64,000 nt of DNA. Source: Flavobacteriales bacterium (GTDB taxonomy: Bacteria; Bacteroidota; Bacteroidia; NS11-12g; UBA9320). Location: contig JACJZV010000004.1 in the NCBI GenBank assembly GCA_020635395.1, positions 186,001 through 250,000 of the forward strand, written 5' to 3'. Shown here piece after piece: positions 28,001 to 36,045 of this stretch. Within the stretch, counting starts at the first letter, position 1; each line of letters starts with the position of its first letter. A program made the position numbers and the translations under genes. The notes below the pieces were generated by a model that saw only the letters and a list, made by a program, of their open reading frames with translations, was not told where the DNA came from and ran no database searches.

Positions 28001-28638
28001 TGCTGAATCGCGAAAAAGAAGTAATAGGCATGTACATTTCAGGTCACCCATTGGATGCACATAAGACCGATATTGAGATTTTCTGTAATATGCAATTAGC
28101 AGATTTGACGGATGAAAACATTCAGAAAATAAACAGACCCATAAAACTTGCTGGAATCGTTACGGTACACAACAGTCGCATAAACAAGTCCGGCAAAGCC
28201 TTTGGCATTTTCACCGTAGAAGATTACTCCGGGACATACGAATTTGCACTTTTTGGAGATGATTACGCCAAGTTTAGAGGATATCTTGCCCCAAATTCGA
28301 TGCTGTATTTGACCGCAAAAACACAAGACAGTTTTCGCGACCCTGGAAGAAAAGAAATTCGCCTGGTATCGATTGACTATTTGGAGGACATACGCGAAAA
28401 ATATCTCGAAAAACTTACCTTAACTATTGATTTAGAAAAACTTGACGACAAAATGGTGACCGATTTGCACACCATTAATTCAGACAACAAGGGTACCACC
28501 AGTTTGGTGTTTGAAATACGAGACAAAGAGCTTCGCTACAAAATTGACCTGCTCAGTACCGGTCAAAAAATCAACGTCACCAACGAGTATATCTCCGAAT
28601 TGCGGCGAATGGATTTGATGCCCAGGTTTAATGGGTGA
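25099..28638 (+). CDS. dnaE: DNA polymerase III subunit alpha
   Basis: 1,179 residues, full length for DnaE1. The replicative polymerase begins with a PHP domain (FCHLHCHSQFSLLDG, then ALTDHGNMFGVFKF). The palm carries GPGRGSAAGSAVAY and the catalytic PDIDIDFDD (about residues 411-419), with a third Asp in GLLKMDFLGL. FNKSHATCYS lies in the fingers and an OB fold (KLAGIVTVHNSRINKSGKAF) sits near residue 1015. The last 38 codons are duplicated downstream at 30051-30164. The upstream sequence TTGCGGCTCAAA (25069-25080) recurs before ftsK. Confidence 0.97.
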   Translation: MPDFCHLHCHSQFSLLDGAASIPGMMAKAKADGMKAVALTDHGNMFGVFKFVTEAEKHGIKPIVGCEFYVVEDRHRRSFTGGDRDNRYHQLMLAKNQEGYKNLSKLCSLGFIEGLYGKYPRIDKELIKKYKDGIIATTCCIGAEVPQAILHKSEEEAEKVFLEWLDIFGEDYYIELQRHDLKDLDRTGKSQEDVNQVLLKWSKKYNVPVIATNDSHYVNEEDWNAHDILLCINTGDSKATPIGDGRNERFGFPNNQFYFKTQAEMLQKFSDVPHALDNTNLIIDKITPPQLQRDVLLPHFVLPPGFKTQDEYLRYLTYEGAKKRYGEITEEIRERLDFELSVIQNTGYPGYFLIVQDFTSVARQLGVSVGPGRGSAAGSAVAYCVGITNVDPIKYDLLFERFLNPERVSLPDIDIDFDDVGRGKVIDYVVDKYGKQNVAQIITYGSMAAKSSIRDVGRVLDLPLPIVDKIAKKIPDISLKSIFNDDIKVLKERLNSDQMLNVEELRTLSSEKSLEGEVLREAQLLEGSVRNTGIHACGVIITPEEITNLIPVTTAKDSDLLVTQFDNSVVESAGLLKMDFLGLRTLSIIKDAIALIKQRFGIDIDPDEIPLEDEKTYELFQKGQTIGIFQFESDGMQKHLRALKPTKFEDLIAMNALYRPGPMEYIPNFVDRKHGREEIVYDDPDMKEFLEETYGITVYQEQVMLLSQKLAGFSKGEADNLRKAMGKKKKDIIDKMKPDFIKGAEERGHQPTVMEKVWKDWEAFAAYAFNKSHATCYSVVAFQTAYLKAHYPAEYMAAVLTHNMSDIKKLSMFMEECKNMKIEVLSPDINESLLSFSVNNEGNIRVGMAAIKGVGEAAAEEIVRERNDKGAFDSIFDLTKRVNLRTVNKKSLEALALAGAFDRFEGCYRSMLVSDNSETSGIELALKFGNQYQAEQLTSQASLFGGDSGVSLSEPKLPEIPPWNKMEMLNREKEVIGMYISGHPLDAHKTDIEIFCNMQLADLTDENIQKINRPIKLAGIVTVHNSRINKSGKAFGIFTVEDYSGTYEFALFGDDYAKFRGYLAPNSMLYLTAKTQDSFRDPGRKEIRLVSIDYLEDIREKYLEKLTLTIDLEKLDDKMVTDLHTINSDNKGTTSLVFEIRDKELRYKIDLLSTGQKINVTNEYISELRRMDLMPRFNG
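28523..28636 (+). repeat. 114-bp direct repeat, copy 1 (3' end of dnaE)
   Basis: The last 38 codons of dnaE up to the first base of its stop. It is repeated without gaps at 30051-30164 with two differences, both in third codon positions; the flanking bases are unrelated beyond both ends. Confidence 0.97.
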
Positions 28639-28700
28639 TTGAACCAAAAAATTATTTCGCAGCTATTGAGTCTGATAAATTTATGCTATGGTATTAAAAA

Positions 28701-28730
28701 TTGACGTACCAAAAAAAGAGAATACTTTTG
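28701..28730 (+). promoter_or_regulatory. Promoter of the orphan gene behind dnaE
   Basis: TTG (28701-28703), exactly 19 bases, then TACTTTTG (28723-28730): a textbook Bacteroidota -33/-7 pair. It lies about 148 bases before the ATG at 28878, so the inserted gene has its own promoter and an untranslated leader of about 140 bases. Confidence 0.8.
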
Positions 28731-28877
28731 TGTAAACATAGAACGTTCTATTAATCAATTCCTTCGGATTGTTAAAATTTATCAAAATTTAAGAATGAGA
28801 AAATTAGGAAGAATAAGGAGTGCAAATAACAAGTCTAATATATTACCTCGCAATCAATCAACCCAAAATATTATTTA

Positions 28878-30020
28878 ATGCAGAACCTGTATCCAAAAAA
28901 ATTGATGAAAAACTTCTTGGTAATAAGACAAGAGTCCGATGAGCGTAGATGCCTAACAAATCGTACCCTCAAAAAATCCACAATTCTCGGTATTTTTTTG
29001 TTTCATTCTCTTCTCATTCAAGCTTTTAGCATTGATTCCTTGTTAAATGCCCCCATTAATTTAGATTCAAACGTACAGGTCTATTACGAGCATTTTAATA
29101 AGGGTCGGATGCAAGTTTTTCATAAGAACTACGATTCGGCATCCTATTATTTCTATGAGGCATTCAAAGTTCATAAGGAGTTTGGGTTACATATTCAGTA
29201 CTTTGTAAATGTTGAAATTTATTTTGCTCCAAATCCAGACGAGAAAAAACTAAAAGACTATATCCAAGAATACTTAACCTATTTCATTGATTACAAAACA
29301 AGCACATTTTTAAATGCTGAGCGAAGAGCCAAATTACCACTTTCGGTTCTCGAATATGTTGATTCGAATAAAGACAACTGGAGAATGACTTTTTTAATGA
29401 ATCATGATGTAAATGCAGCTCGAAGTGTTCGGTATTACGATATTATCGACCAATTTCTTAGAATAAATGTTTACAAACATATCGATAGTACTACGCGAGT
29501 TGAAATATTAAAAAATCCAACTCAAGATATAATGACCTTAAATACTGCCCTATACACTTCCTTTGACAAAACCTCGCAAAAATACATTTTGAATTACGTT
29601 GAGGAATTTGGTTATCCCAAAGAAAGGAGAGAATTTGGCAGTATAGCTTATGCTGATTTTTACTTGCTTATGCGTCATTGTTTTTCAAAAAGAAGTGACA
29701 CCGCCGTATTAAACATGATACTGACTGCCATGATCAAAGGTGTGGAGAAAGGATATCTCTCCAATGATTATTTTGCATCTTGCGTTGACTATGATTTTGG
29801 GTTTGACCCGGCAACTGGGTACAGAAAACATTACTATGGTTCATTGCCTTTTGTTGGATATGGGTTATCCGAGAAAAGACAATACTACAATCTTGCAAAA
29901 GTGGACGAAATGCGAAAAAAAATTGGCTTACTAACTTTGTATGAGGAAGCCATGCTTCAAAACGAATTGGATGACTTACCTGCCGAATATATAGCTCAAT
30001 ACGGTGACACTAATCGGTAA
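28878..30020 (+). CDS. Orphan protein inserted between dnaE and its duplicated 3' end
   Basis: 380 residues. It starts MQNLYPKKLMKNFLV; a hydrophobic stretch TILGIFLFHSLLIQAF at about 34-50 suggests an exported protein with a long positively charged lead. The mature part (DSLLNAPINLDSNVQVYYEH) starts like a tetratricopeptide-type helical repeat (YDSASYYFYEAFKVHKEFG), and the rest is rich in Tyr, Asp and Arg with no motif I recognise (EYLTYFIDYKT, KYILNYVEEFGYPKERREFG, EKRQYYNLAKVDEM). It has its own consensus promoter. The flanking dnaE-end duplication shows it is a later insertion. No function is proposed. Confidence 0.7.
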   Translation: MQNLYPKKLMKNFLVIRQESDERRCLTNRTLKKSTILGIFLFHSLLIQAFSIDSLLNAPINLDSNVQVYYEHFNKGRMQVFHKNYDSASYYFYEAFKVHKEFGLHIQYFVNVEIYFAPNPDEKKLKDYIQEYLTYFIDYKTSTFLNAERRAKLPLSVLEYVDSNKDNWRMTFLMNHDVNAARSVRYYDIIDQFLRINVYKHIDSTTRVEILKNPTQDIMTLNTALYTSFDKTSQKYILNYVEEFGYPKERREFGSIAYADFYLLMRHCFSKRSDTAVLNMILTAMIKGVEKGYLSNDYFASCVDYDFGFDPATGYRKHYYGSLPFVGYGLSEKRQYYNLAKVDEMRKKIGLLTLYEEAMLQNELDDLPAEYIAQYGDTNR

Positions 30021-30050
30021 AGATAAGATGTTTGTTATTATTAAAACTAT

Positions 30051-30164
30051 ACAAAGAGCTTCGCTATAAAATTGACCTACTCAGTACCGGTCAAAAAATC
30101 AACGTCACCAACGAGTATATCTCCGAATTGCGGCGAATGGATTTGATGCCCAGGTTTAATGGGT
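30051..30164 (+). repeat. 114-bp direct repeat, copy 2 (remnant of the dnaE 3' end)
   Basis: An exact-length copy of the dnaE end with TAC to TAT and CTG to CTA changes, both synonymous; immediately after the repeat the stop reads TAA instead of TGA. It lies 30 bases after the orphan gene and has no start of its own, so it is a non-coding relic. Confidence 0.95.
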
Positions 30165-30195
30165 AATCCTTAACTGTGAATTGTTAAGGTAACTC

Positions 30196-31605
30196 CTATT
30201 CCGTTTTCGGCGGATTCTTTTTAGAAGCTGATTTTGGAGTTTTTTCCTCTAAATCTTTGCCTTTTAAATATTCAGGCAACTGCATTCCGGCCATATTCAA
30301 CAAGTCTTGAAGTGGTGGCACAGATTTATACATACCCGACAGAAAGTTACTCGTAGAGTTTGTTCCATCTTCATTTTTGCCACTATCCCATACAGTAACC
30401 TTGTCAATTTTAATATTGCTAATGGCTTTTGCCTGAAGCTCAACCAATTCATGCAATTTGTCGGCAATGAGCAGCAAAACAGCATCTTTTGGATCTTTGC
30501 CTGCCGCACTTACAAGTTGCTCAAATCCTTTTGCCTGTTTTGTAAGCATTTCAAAATTACCCTTTGCTTCGGCTTCCAACTTCATAAATATGGCATCAGA
30601 GTCACCTTTCGCCACACGCCTTATCTGCTCCGCTTGAGCCTCAGCCGAAATTTCAATTTTCTCTTTATCAATTTGTGCAGGAACCACCACATTGGCATAC
30701 TGGGTTGCCTTTTCTCTTTGTGCACGGGCATTTTCGGCCTCCTTCTCAGCCGCATACGCCTCCTCTAATGCTTTGGCCGCCTGCACTTTTTCGGTGGCAA
30801 TGGCCATTTTCTCGGCTTCTGCTTCTCTCTGTCTTCTCAATGCATCCGAGTTGGCCACTTTAATTTTTGCAAGGTTCTCCCCTTCTACAGCCATCGCATT
30901 TGCATCCGACACCTTTATTCTTTGCTCTTGCAGGGCAACCGCTTCACCGATAGAACCATCTCTATTTTTTTCGGCTACACTTTTCTTTGCATCGTTTATA
31001 GCTTTGGCCGCGGCTTCTTTACCCAACGCCTCAATATACCCCGACTCATCTCGAATGTCGGTTAGGTTCACGTTTATCAATTTTAGTCCAACTTTTTTTA
31101 GCTCTGCCTCCACATTTGAACTGACATTGGCCAAGAATTTATCCCTATTGTTATTTATTTCTTCAATATCCATGGTGGCAACCACCAAACGCAATTGGCC
31201 AAAAATTATATCTAAAGCCAAGTTGTGAATGCTATCTTTTGTCAATCCTAACAAACGTTCGGCAGCATTTTCCATTACCCCCGGTTCGTTTGATATACCT
31301 ATGGTAAACCGAGAAGGTACATCCACCCGAATATTCTGCTTACTCAATGCATTGGTAAGGTTTACTTCGATGGATAAAGGGGTCAAATCAAGAAACGCAT
31401 AATCCTGTATTACCGGCCAAATAAATGCTGCCCCACCATGAATACATTTTGCGGTACGGTTTAGTTTATCTCCATCTTTTCCCACCTTTCCATATACCAC
31501 CAAAATTCTGTCAGAAGGGCAGCGTTTATATCGTCTCAGAAGAGAAAAAATGAGGATAAATACAAATAAAACAGCTGCTACAATTGCTATTGCTATAGTC
31601 TCCAT
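30196..31605 (-). CDS. SPFH/band 7 (flotillin-like) membrane protein
   Basis: 469 residues. One N-terminal membrane helix (AIAIVAAVLFVFILIFSLL) is followed by an SPFH domain (RILVVYGKVGKDGDKLNRTAKCIHGGAAFIWPV to about residue 190) and a long Ala/Glu/Lys-rich coiled coil (VAEKNRDGSIGEAVALQEQR to about 330). This is the flotillin layout: membrane-microdomain scaffolds that oligomerise. The gene follows a NfeD-like membrane protein by 21 bases, the classic NfeD-SPFH pairing. The C-terminal tail is Lys/Ser/Pro-rich. Confidence 0.92.
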   Translation of the reverse strand: METIAIAIVAAVLFVFILIFSLLRRYKRCPSDRILVVYGKVGKDGDKLNRTAKCIHGGAAFIWPVIQDYAFLDLTPLSIEVNLTNALSKQNIRVDVPSRFTIGISNEPGVMENAAERLLGLTKDSIHNLALDIIFGQLRLVVATMDIEEINNNRDKFLANVSSNVEAELKKVGLKLINVNLTDIRDESGYIEALGKEAAAKAINDAKKSVAEKNRDGSIGEAVALQEQRIKVSDANAMAVEGENLAKIKVANSDALRRQREAEAEKMAIATEKVQAAKALEEAYAAEKEAENARAQREKATQYANVVVPAQIDKEKIEISAEAQAEQIRRVAKGDSDAIFMKLEAEAKGNFEMLTKQAKGFEQLVSAAGKDPKDAVLLLIADKLHELVELQAKAISNIKIDKVTVWDSGKNEDGTNSTSNFLSGMYKSVPPLQDLLNMAGMQLPEYLKGKDLEEKTPKSASKKNPPKTE

Positions 31606-31626
31606 GTTATTATTTTATAGTTAAAA

Positions 31627-32205
31627 TTAAAATTGTTTTGTTACAGTTAGAATGTTGTTATTGCTCACCTCAACCACCTTTACAAGAGAGCCAGTCGCCG
31701 CATCTTCCTCATCATTGGTCATGGCTTCCAACTCACGCAGAGAACCTTGAATTTTTATATGAATCTTTCCAAAACCGCCTTTTGATTTGGGAATGGTAAG
31801 ATAAACTTCCCCCTGAGCACCCAGGGCATTTTTCAAATCAAGACTACCATCTTCTGCCAATTTGCTGGTATAGTAGAATATGGCCGCCATAATCGTCATC
31901 ATCAACAACCCGGCCACCACCGACACCAAAACCGAAAGCCCGTCGCCAAGGCCATTGCCCAAGCAAGCAATGCCTACCCAGCCAAATATCGTAAAAAAAG
32001 CAATAAGGTTTTTTAGCGTAAAAAATTGAAAGCCCATGCCGTGGTCGCCATCTACCTCGCTATCCACATCCAAATGAGAATCCTCCAAATCTCCACCACC
32101 AAAAAAGGTTAAAACCATTTGAAACAAAAAGAATAAACTGGCTGTTGCGGCAATAATCCAATATATTTGCTCAAGTTTAGTTAGTTCCGACCACCATACA
32201 TTCAT
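31627..32205 (-). CDS. NfeD-like membrane protein paired with the SPFH protein
   Basis: 192 residues. Three to four membrane helices (IYWIIAATASLFFLFQMVLTF, LKNLIAFFTIFGWVGIACLG, LSVLVSVVAGLLMMTIMAAI) precede a C-terminal OB-fold-like beta domain (ALGAQGEVYLTIPKSKGG to GSLVKVVEV). An acidic stretch lies between the first helices (DSHLDVDSEVDGD). The architecture and position directly upstream of a flotillin gene fit the NfeD-type partner. Minus-strand TATATTTG (32237-32230) is a possible -7 element 24 bases before the ATG. Confidence 0.8.
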   Translation of the reverse strand: MNVWWSELTKLEQIYWIIAATASLFFLFQMVLTFFGGGDLEDSHLDVDSEVDGDHGMGFQFFTLKNLIAFFTIFGWVGIACLGNGLGDGLSVLVSVVAGLLMMTIMAAIFYYTSKLAEDGSLDLKNALGAQGEVYLTIPKSKGGFGKIHIKIQGSLRELEAMTNDEEDAATGSLVKVVEVSNNNILTVTKQF

Positions 32206-32406
32206 ATTAAATTCGCTTTAGTAATTGCACAAATATAACCGAAATAAAGTATCAAAAGTTACAAAAATCAAATCTTCCATTGGGTAACACAGTCTGAACC
32301 CATAGTGTAACTACGACCAAACAACAACGACTAAACAAAAGGTAAAACCAATTCAGTAGCATTCCAAAAAAACTCATAAAAACTATGGGAATAATACTAA
32401 AAAAAC

Positions 32407-32414
32407 TATTTTTG
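32407..32414 (+). promoter_or_regulatory. Candidate -7 element TATTTTTG for rpsO
   Basis: TATTTTTG fits TAnnTTTG and lies 45 bases before the rpsO ATG at 32460. No clear TTG at -33. This position argues against starting rpsO at the earlier in-frame ATG at 32385. Confidence 0.45.
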
Positions 32415-32459
32415 CCGACTTATTTACACAAGAGACGAAAAAGAATTAGTTACGTTAAC

Positions 32460-32729
32460 ATGAGATTAACAGCAGAAATTAAAAAAGAAATGTTTACCGA
32501 GCACGGTGGAGATAATAAAAACACCGGAAATTCGGAAGCTCAAGTTGCGATGTTTACCCACCGCATTAAGCACCTAACCGAACACTTAAAGGTGAACAAA
32601 AAAGATTATTCAGCCGAAAAAAGTTTGATTGCTCTGGTTGGTAAAAGAAGAGCCTTGCTCAATTACATTGCCAAAAAAGACATTTTCCGTTACAGAGAAA
32701 TTGTTCAAAAACTTGGTTTAAGAAAATAA
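32460..32729 (+). CDS. rpsO: 30S ribosomal protein S15
   Basis: 89 residues from the ATG at 32460 (MRLTAEIKKEMF); the upstream open frame is not conserved-looking and crosses the promoter. Full S15 signature: HGGDNKNTGNSEAQVAMFTHRI, HLTEHLKVNKKDYS, LIALVGKRRALLNYI and YREIVQKLGLRK. S15 is a primary 16S rRNA-binding protein. The rpsO-pnp order is the same as in many bacteria, but a terminator separates them here. Confidence 0.97.
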   Translation: MRLTAEIKKEMFTEHGGDNKNTGNSEAQVAMFTHRIKHLTEHLKVNKKDYSAEKSLIALVGKRRALLNYIAKKDIFRYREIVQKLGLRK

Positions 32730-32753
32730 AACACGCTATGTGTTAAACTCAAA

Positions 32754-32790
32754 AAAAGACCTTCGCAGCACTTGCCAAAGGTCTTTTTTT
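32754..32790 (+). terminator. Intrinsic terminator between rpsO and pnp
   Basis: Stem AAAGACCTT (32755-32763) with AAGGTCTTT (32778-32786), 14-nt loop, followed by T residues to 32790. Confidence 0.85.
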
Positions 32791-32831
32791 GTTGTTATGC
32801 AATCAGATTTTTTATCCTTATTTAATTTATT

Positions 32832-35150
32832 ATGAATTTACAAGCAATTAGAAAAACAATTGATTTCGGCGATGGCCGAGCTATAACCTTAGAGACAGGA
32901 AGAATGGCCAGACAGGCCGATGGCTCAATTGTACTGAGCATGGGAAACACCATGATTTTGGCCACCGTGGTTTCTTTAAAAGAAGCCCGAGAAGGCATTG
33001 ATTTTTTACCACTTTCTGTTGATTACCAAGAAAAATTTGCGGCAGTTGGCCGCGTACCAGGTTCTTTTTTACGAAGAGAGGGCCGATTGAGTGATTATGA
33101 GGTTTTAATCTCTCGTTTGGTTGACCGTGCTTTGCGACCATTATTCCCAAACGATTATCATTCTGAAACGCAGGTTTATATCCAACTTATCTCTAATGAT
33201 GAGAATATAAATCCAGATTGTTTGGTTGGTTTGGCGGCATCAGCGGCCATTACCATTACCGACATTCCGTTTGAAGGCCCTATTTCTGAGGTGCGGGTGG
33301 GCAGAGTTGATGGAAAATTTATCATCAACCCATTTCGCGATGAAATGGAGAAAAGTGATATTGACCTAATGGTAGCCGGAACCGCCCACGACATAAACAT
33401 GGTGGAAGGCGAAATGAACGGCATTTCAGAAAAAGAAATGGTAGAAGCCTTGAAAGTGGCTCACGACTACATCAAAAAACAATGTGCTGCACAGTTAGAA
33501 TTGTGCGAACTATTGGGTGGCCGTCCTGCTCCAAGAGAATACAATCACGAGGACAACGATGAAGAATTGGCTGCCAAAGTAAAAGCCGATTTATATCAAA
33601 AATTGTATGATGTGGCTGTGACACCATCCGATAAAAATGCCCGCAGTGAAGCGTTTGCAACTGTATTTAACTCATACACCGAAGAACTTGGCGAAGAGTT
33701 TATGGCCGAAAAAGGTCATTTGGTAAAGAAATATTTCGGAAAAGTTAAAAAAGCTGCCGTTAGAAATATGGTGTTAGAAACCCGTCAGCGGTTGGATGGG
33801 CGAAAACTTGATGAAGTACGCCCAATCTGGACAGAAATTGGTCCATTACCATCACCTCATGGCTCAGCGTTGTTCACAAGAGGAGAAACGCAATCATTAA
33901 CCACCGTGACTCTTGGTTCAAAACTTGACGAGCAATTGTTGGACAGTCCAAATCTATCGGGCTACAACAAATTTATGCTTCATTACAACTTCCCGGCATT
34001 TTCTACCGGAGAAGCAAGACCAAACAGAGGACCTGGCAGAAGAGAAATTGGTCATGGCAATTTGGCCATGAGAGGCTTAAAGAAAATGTTGCCAGACGAT
34101 GTAGGCTATACAGTTCGTGTGGTTTCTGATATTTTAGAATCGAACGGATCAAGCTCTATGGCAACTGTTTGTGCAGGATCTATGGCCTTGATGGATGCCG
34201 GAATAAAAATGAAAGCAGGACTCAGCGGTGTGGCTATGGGAATGATTAGCGATGAGGATTCAGGAAAATATGCCATCCTAACAGACATCTTAGGAGATGA
34301 AGACCATCTTGGAGACATGGATTTTAAGGTGGTTGGAAACGAAAACGGTATCTATGCTTGTCAAATGGATATGAAAGTCAACGGACTTTCTTATGATGTT
34401 TTGGAAGAGGCTTTGATGCAAGCAAAAGAAGGTAGAATGCATATTCTGAAAGAAATGCAAAAAACCATTTCTACTGCCGCCGAAGATTTGAAGCCACATG
34501 CACCTCGATTGGTTAAATTTAAAGTAGAGAAAGACAAAATTGGGGCGATTATTGGTTCTGGAGGAAAGGTTATTCAAGATATTCAAGAAAGAACTAAAAC
34601 AACTGTTACTATTGAAGAAATTGATGGTTTTGGTTGGGTTGAAATATTGTCGAGTAACAGAGACGGATTGGAGCAAGCCAAGAAAATTATTGATGGCATT
34701 TGCGAAGAACCAGAAGTTGGCAAAGTGTATGAGGGTGTTGTTAAAGGAATTATGGAGTTTGGTGCATTTGTTGAATTCCTTCCGGGAAAACAAGGTTTGC
34801 TGCATATTTCTGAAATAAAATGGGAGCGTCTTGAAACCATGGATGGTGTGCTTGAAGATGGCGAAGAAGTGAAAGTAAAACTTCTCGACGTTGACAAAAA
34901 AACCGGAAAATTCAAACTTTCAAGAAAGGTATTGCTTGAGAAACCCGAAGGATACGTTGAACCTCAAAGACGCGAAAACCGCGACGGCGACAGGGGAGAC
35001 AGAAATGACAGAAACCGTGGTGACCGCGGCGACCGAAGAGGCGGCAACGGAAACAACAACCGAAACGGAGGAAGAGGTGGCAACTTTAAAGGAAATAATA
35101 AAGGAAACCACAACCGTCCGCGACCTGCGGAAAATGACTCAGTTGGATAG
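32832..35150 (+). CDS. pnp: Polyribonucleotide nucleotidyltransferase (PNPase)
   Basis: 772 residues, a phosphorolytic 3'-5' exoribonuclease of the degradosome type. Two RNase PH domains (VDYQEKFAAVGRVPGSFLRREGR in the first; ESNGSSSMATVCAGSMALMDAG in the second) flank a helical linker. A KH domain carries KIGAIIGSGGKVIQDI near residue 570 and an S1 domain begins with VYEGVVKGIMEFGAFVEF near 630. From about residue 704 there is an Arg/Gly/Asp/Asn-rich tail with RGDR and GGRGGN motifs, an RNA-binding or condensate-type extension common in this phylum. Confidence 0.97.
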   Translation: MNLQAIRKTIDFGDGRAITLETGRMARQADGSIVLSMGNTMILATVVSLKEAREGIDFLPLSVDYQEKFAAVGRVPGSFLRREGRLSDYEVLISRLVDRALRPLFPNDYHSETQVYIQLISNDENINPDCLVGLAASAAITITDIPFEGPISEVRVGRVDGKFIINPFRDEMEKSDIDLMVAGTAHDINMVEGEMNGISEKEMVEALKVAHDYIKKQCAAQLELCELLGGRPAPREYNHEDNDEELAAKVKADLYQKLYDVAVTPSDKNARSEAFATVFNSYTEELGEEFMAEKGHLVKKYFGKVKKAAVRNMVLETRQRLDGRKLDEVRPIWTEIGPLPSPHGSALFTRGETQSLTTVTLGSKLDEQLLDSPNLSGYNKFMLHYNFPAFSTGEARPNRGPGRREIGHGNLAMRGLKKMLPDDVGYTVRVVSDILESNGSSSMATVCAGSMALMDAGIKMKAGLSGVAMGMISDEDSGKYAILTDILGDEDHLGDMDFKVVGNENGIYACQMDMKVNGLSYDVLEEALMQAKEGRMHILKEMQKTISTAAEDLKPHAPRLVKFKVEKDKIGAIIGSGGKVIQDIQERTKTTVTIEEIDGFGWVEILSSNRDGLEQAKKIIDGICEEPEVGKVYEGVVKGIMEFGAFVEFLPGKQGLLHISEIKWERLETMDGVLEDGEEVKVKLLDVDKKTGKFKLSRKVLLEKPEGYVEPQRRENRDGDRGDRNDRNRGDRGDRRGGNGNNNRNGGRGGNFKGNNKGNHNRPRPAENDSVG

Positions 35151-35190
35151 TCGTCTGATTTATGTGAACATATTTTTAAACAAAATAATT

Positions 35191-35217
35191 AAAAAGTGGC
35201 CTCGAGCCACTTTTTTT
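35191..35217 (+). terminator. Intrinsic terminator after pnp
   Basis: Stem AAAAAGTGGC (35191-35200) with GCCACTTTTT (35206-35215), 5-nt loop, T run. It ends only 5 bases before the murQ ATG. Confidence 0.9.
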
Positions 35218-35222
35218 GTGCC

Positions 35223-36026
35223 ATGCAACGCACTACAGAAACCGATTCTTTATACGACAATCTTGAGCAAATGGAGATTGTGGATTTAATAAAATCCATC
35301 AACGAACTTGACCAATCTGTGGCCGTGAGCGTGTCAAAACAAATTGACTCCATTTCTAAATTAGCCAAAGCCATTTTTGAAAAAATGACGCACGGTGGCC
35401 GACTGTTTTACATAGGTTCGGGCACCAGTGGCAGGTTGGGCGTTGTTGATGCCAGTGAGTGTCCTCCCACTTTTGGGGTTGCCCATGGAAGAGTTATAGG
35501 CATTATCGCCGGAGGTGATTCGGCCATTAGGAAAGCAGTTGAAAATGCTGAAGACGACAGGCATCAGGCTTGGATTGATTTAAAATCTCACGACATTACT
35601 GAAAATGATTTTGTGGTGGGTATTAGTGCCAGCGGCACAACACCTTATGTTATTGGCGGACTAAAAATGTGTACCGAAAACCATATCAAAACAGGTTCTA
35701 TAGCTTGCAATGAAAATAGCGAGATGGGCAAAATAGCCGACTTTGCCGTTGATTGTCCGGTAGGGCCTGAATTTGTTACGGGCAGCACACGAATGAAAAG
35801 CGGAACAGCCCAAAAAATGATTTTAAATATGCTCACCACCTCCGTAATGATTAAACTTGGGCATGTGAAAGGCAACAAAATGGTGGATATGCAGCTTACC
35901 AATGCCAAATTAATTGATCGAGGAACAAGAATGATTATGCAAAAAAGCACATTGAGTTATGAACAGGCTAAAGAAGCCCTATTGAAATGGGGAAGCGTGC
36001 GAAAAGTGCTGGAAAATTTAACTTAG
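35223..36026 (+). CDS. murQ: N-acetylmuramic acid 6-phosphate etherase
   Basis: 267 residues from the ATG at 35223, right after the pnp terminator; an earlier in-frame start would run through the terminator stem. The enzyme cleaves the lactyl ether of MurNAc-6-phosphate to GlcNAc-6-phosphate in peptidoglycan recycling. SIS-domain motifs: YIGSGTSGRLGVVDASECPP, GISASGTTPYV and GPEFVTGSTRMKSGTAQKM. It is slightly shorter than the usual 295-300 residues because the C-terminal helical part is reduced. How it is transcribed across the terminator is unclear. Confidence 0.95.
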   Translation: MQRTTETDSLYDNLEQMEIVDLIKSINELDQSVAVSVSKQIDSISKLAKAIFEKMTHGGRLFYIGSGTSGRLGVVDASECPPTFGVAHGRVIGIIAGGDSAIRKAVENAEDDRHQAWIDLKSHDITENDFVVGISASGTTPYVIGGLKMCTENHIKTGSIACNENSEMGKIADFAVDCPVGPEFVTGSTRMKSGTAQKMILNMLTTSVMIKLGHVKGNKMVDMQLTNAKLIDRGTRMIMQKSTLSYEQAKEALLKWGSVRKVLENLT

Positions 36027-36045
36027 TCCCATTCAAACTTGTCGG

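Noticed and set aside
30307..31228. Plus-strand open frames opposite the SPFH gene
   Set aside because: They are shadows of the Ala/Glu-rich coiled-coil codons on the minus strand and contain no domain.
34891..35289. 132-codon frame overlapping the end of pnp
   Set aside because: Low-complexity Thr/Glu sequence is the out-of-frame reading of the Arg/Gly-rich PNPase tail, and it runs through the terminator.
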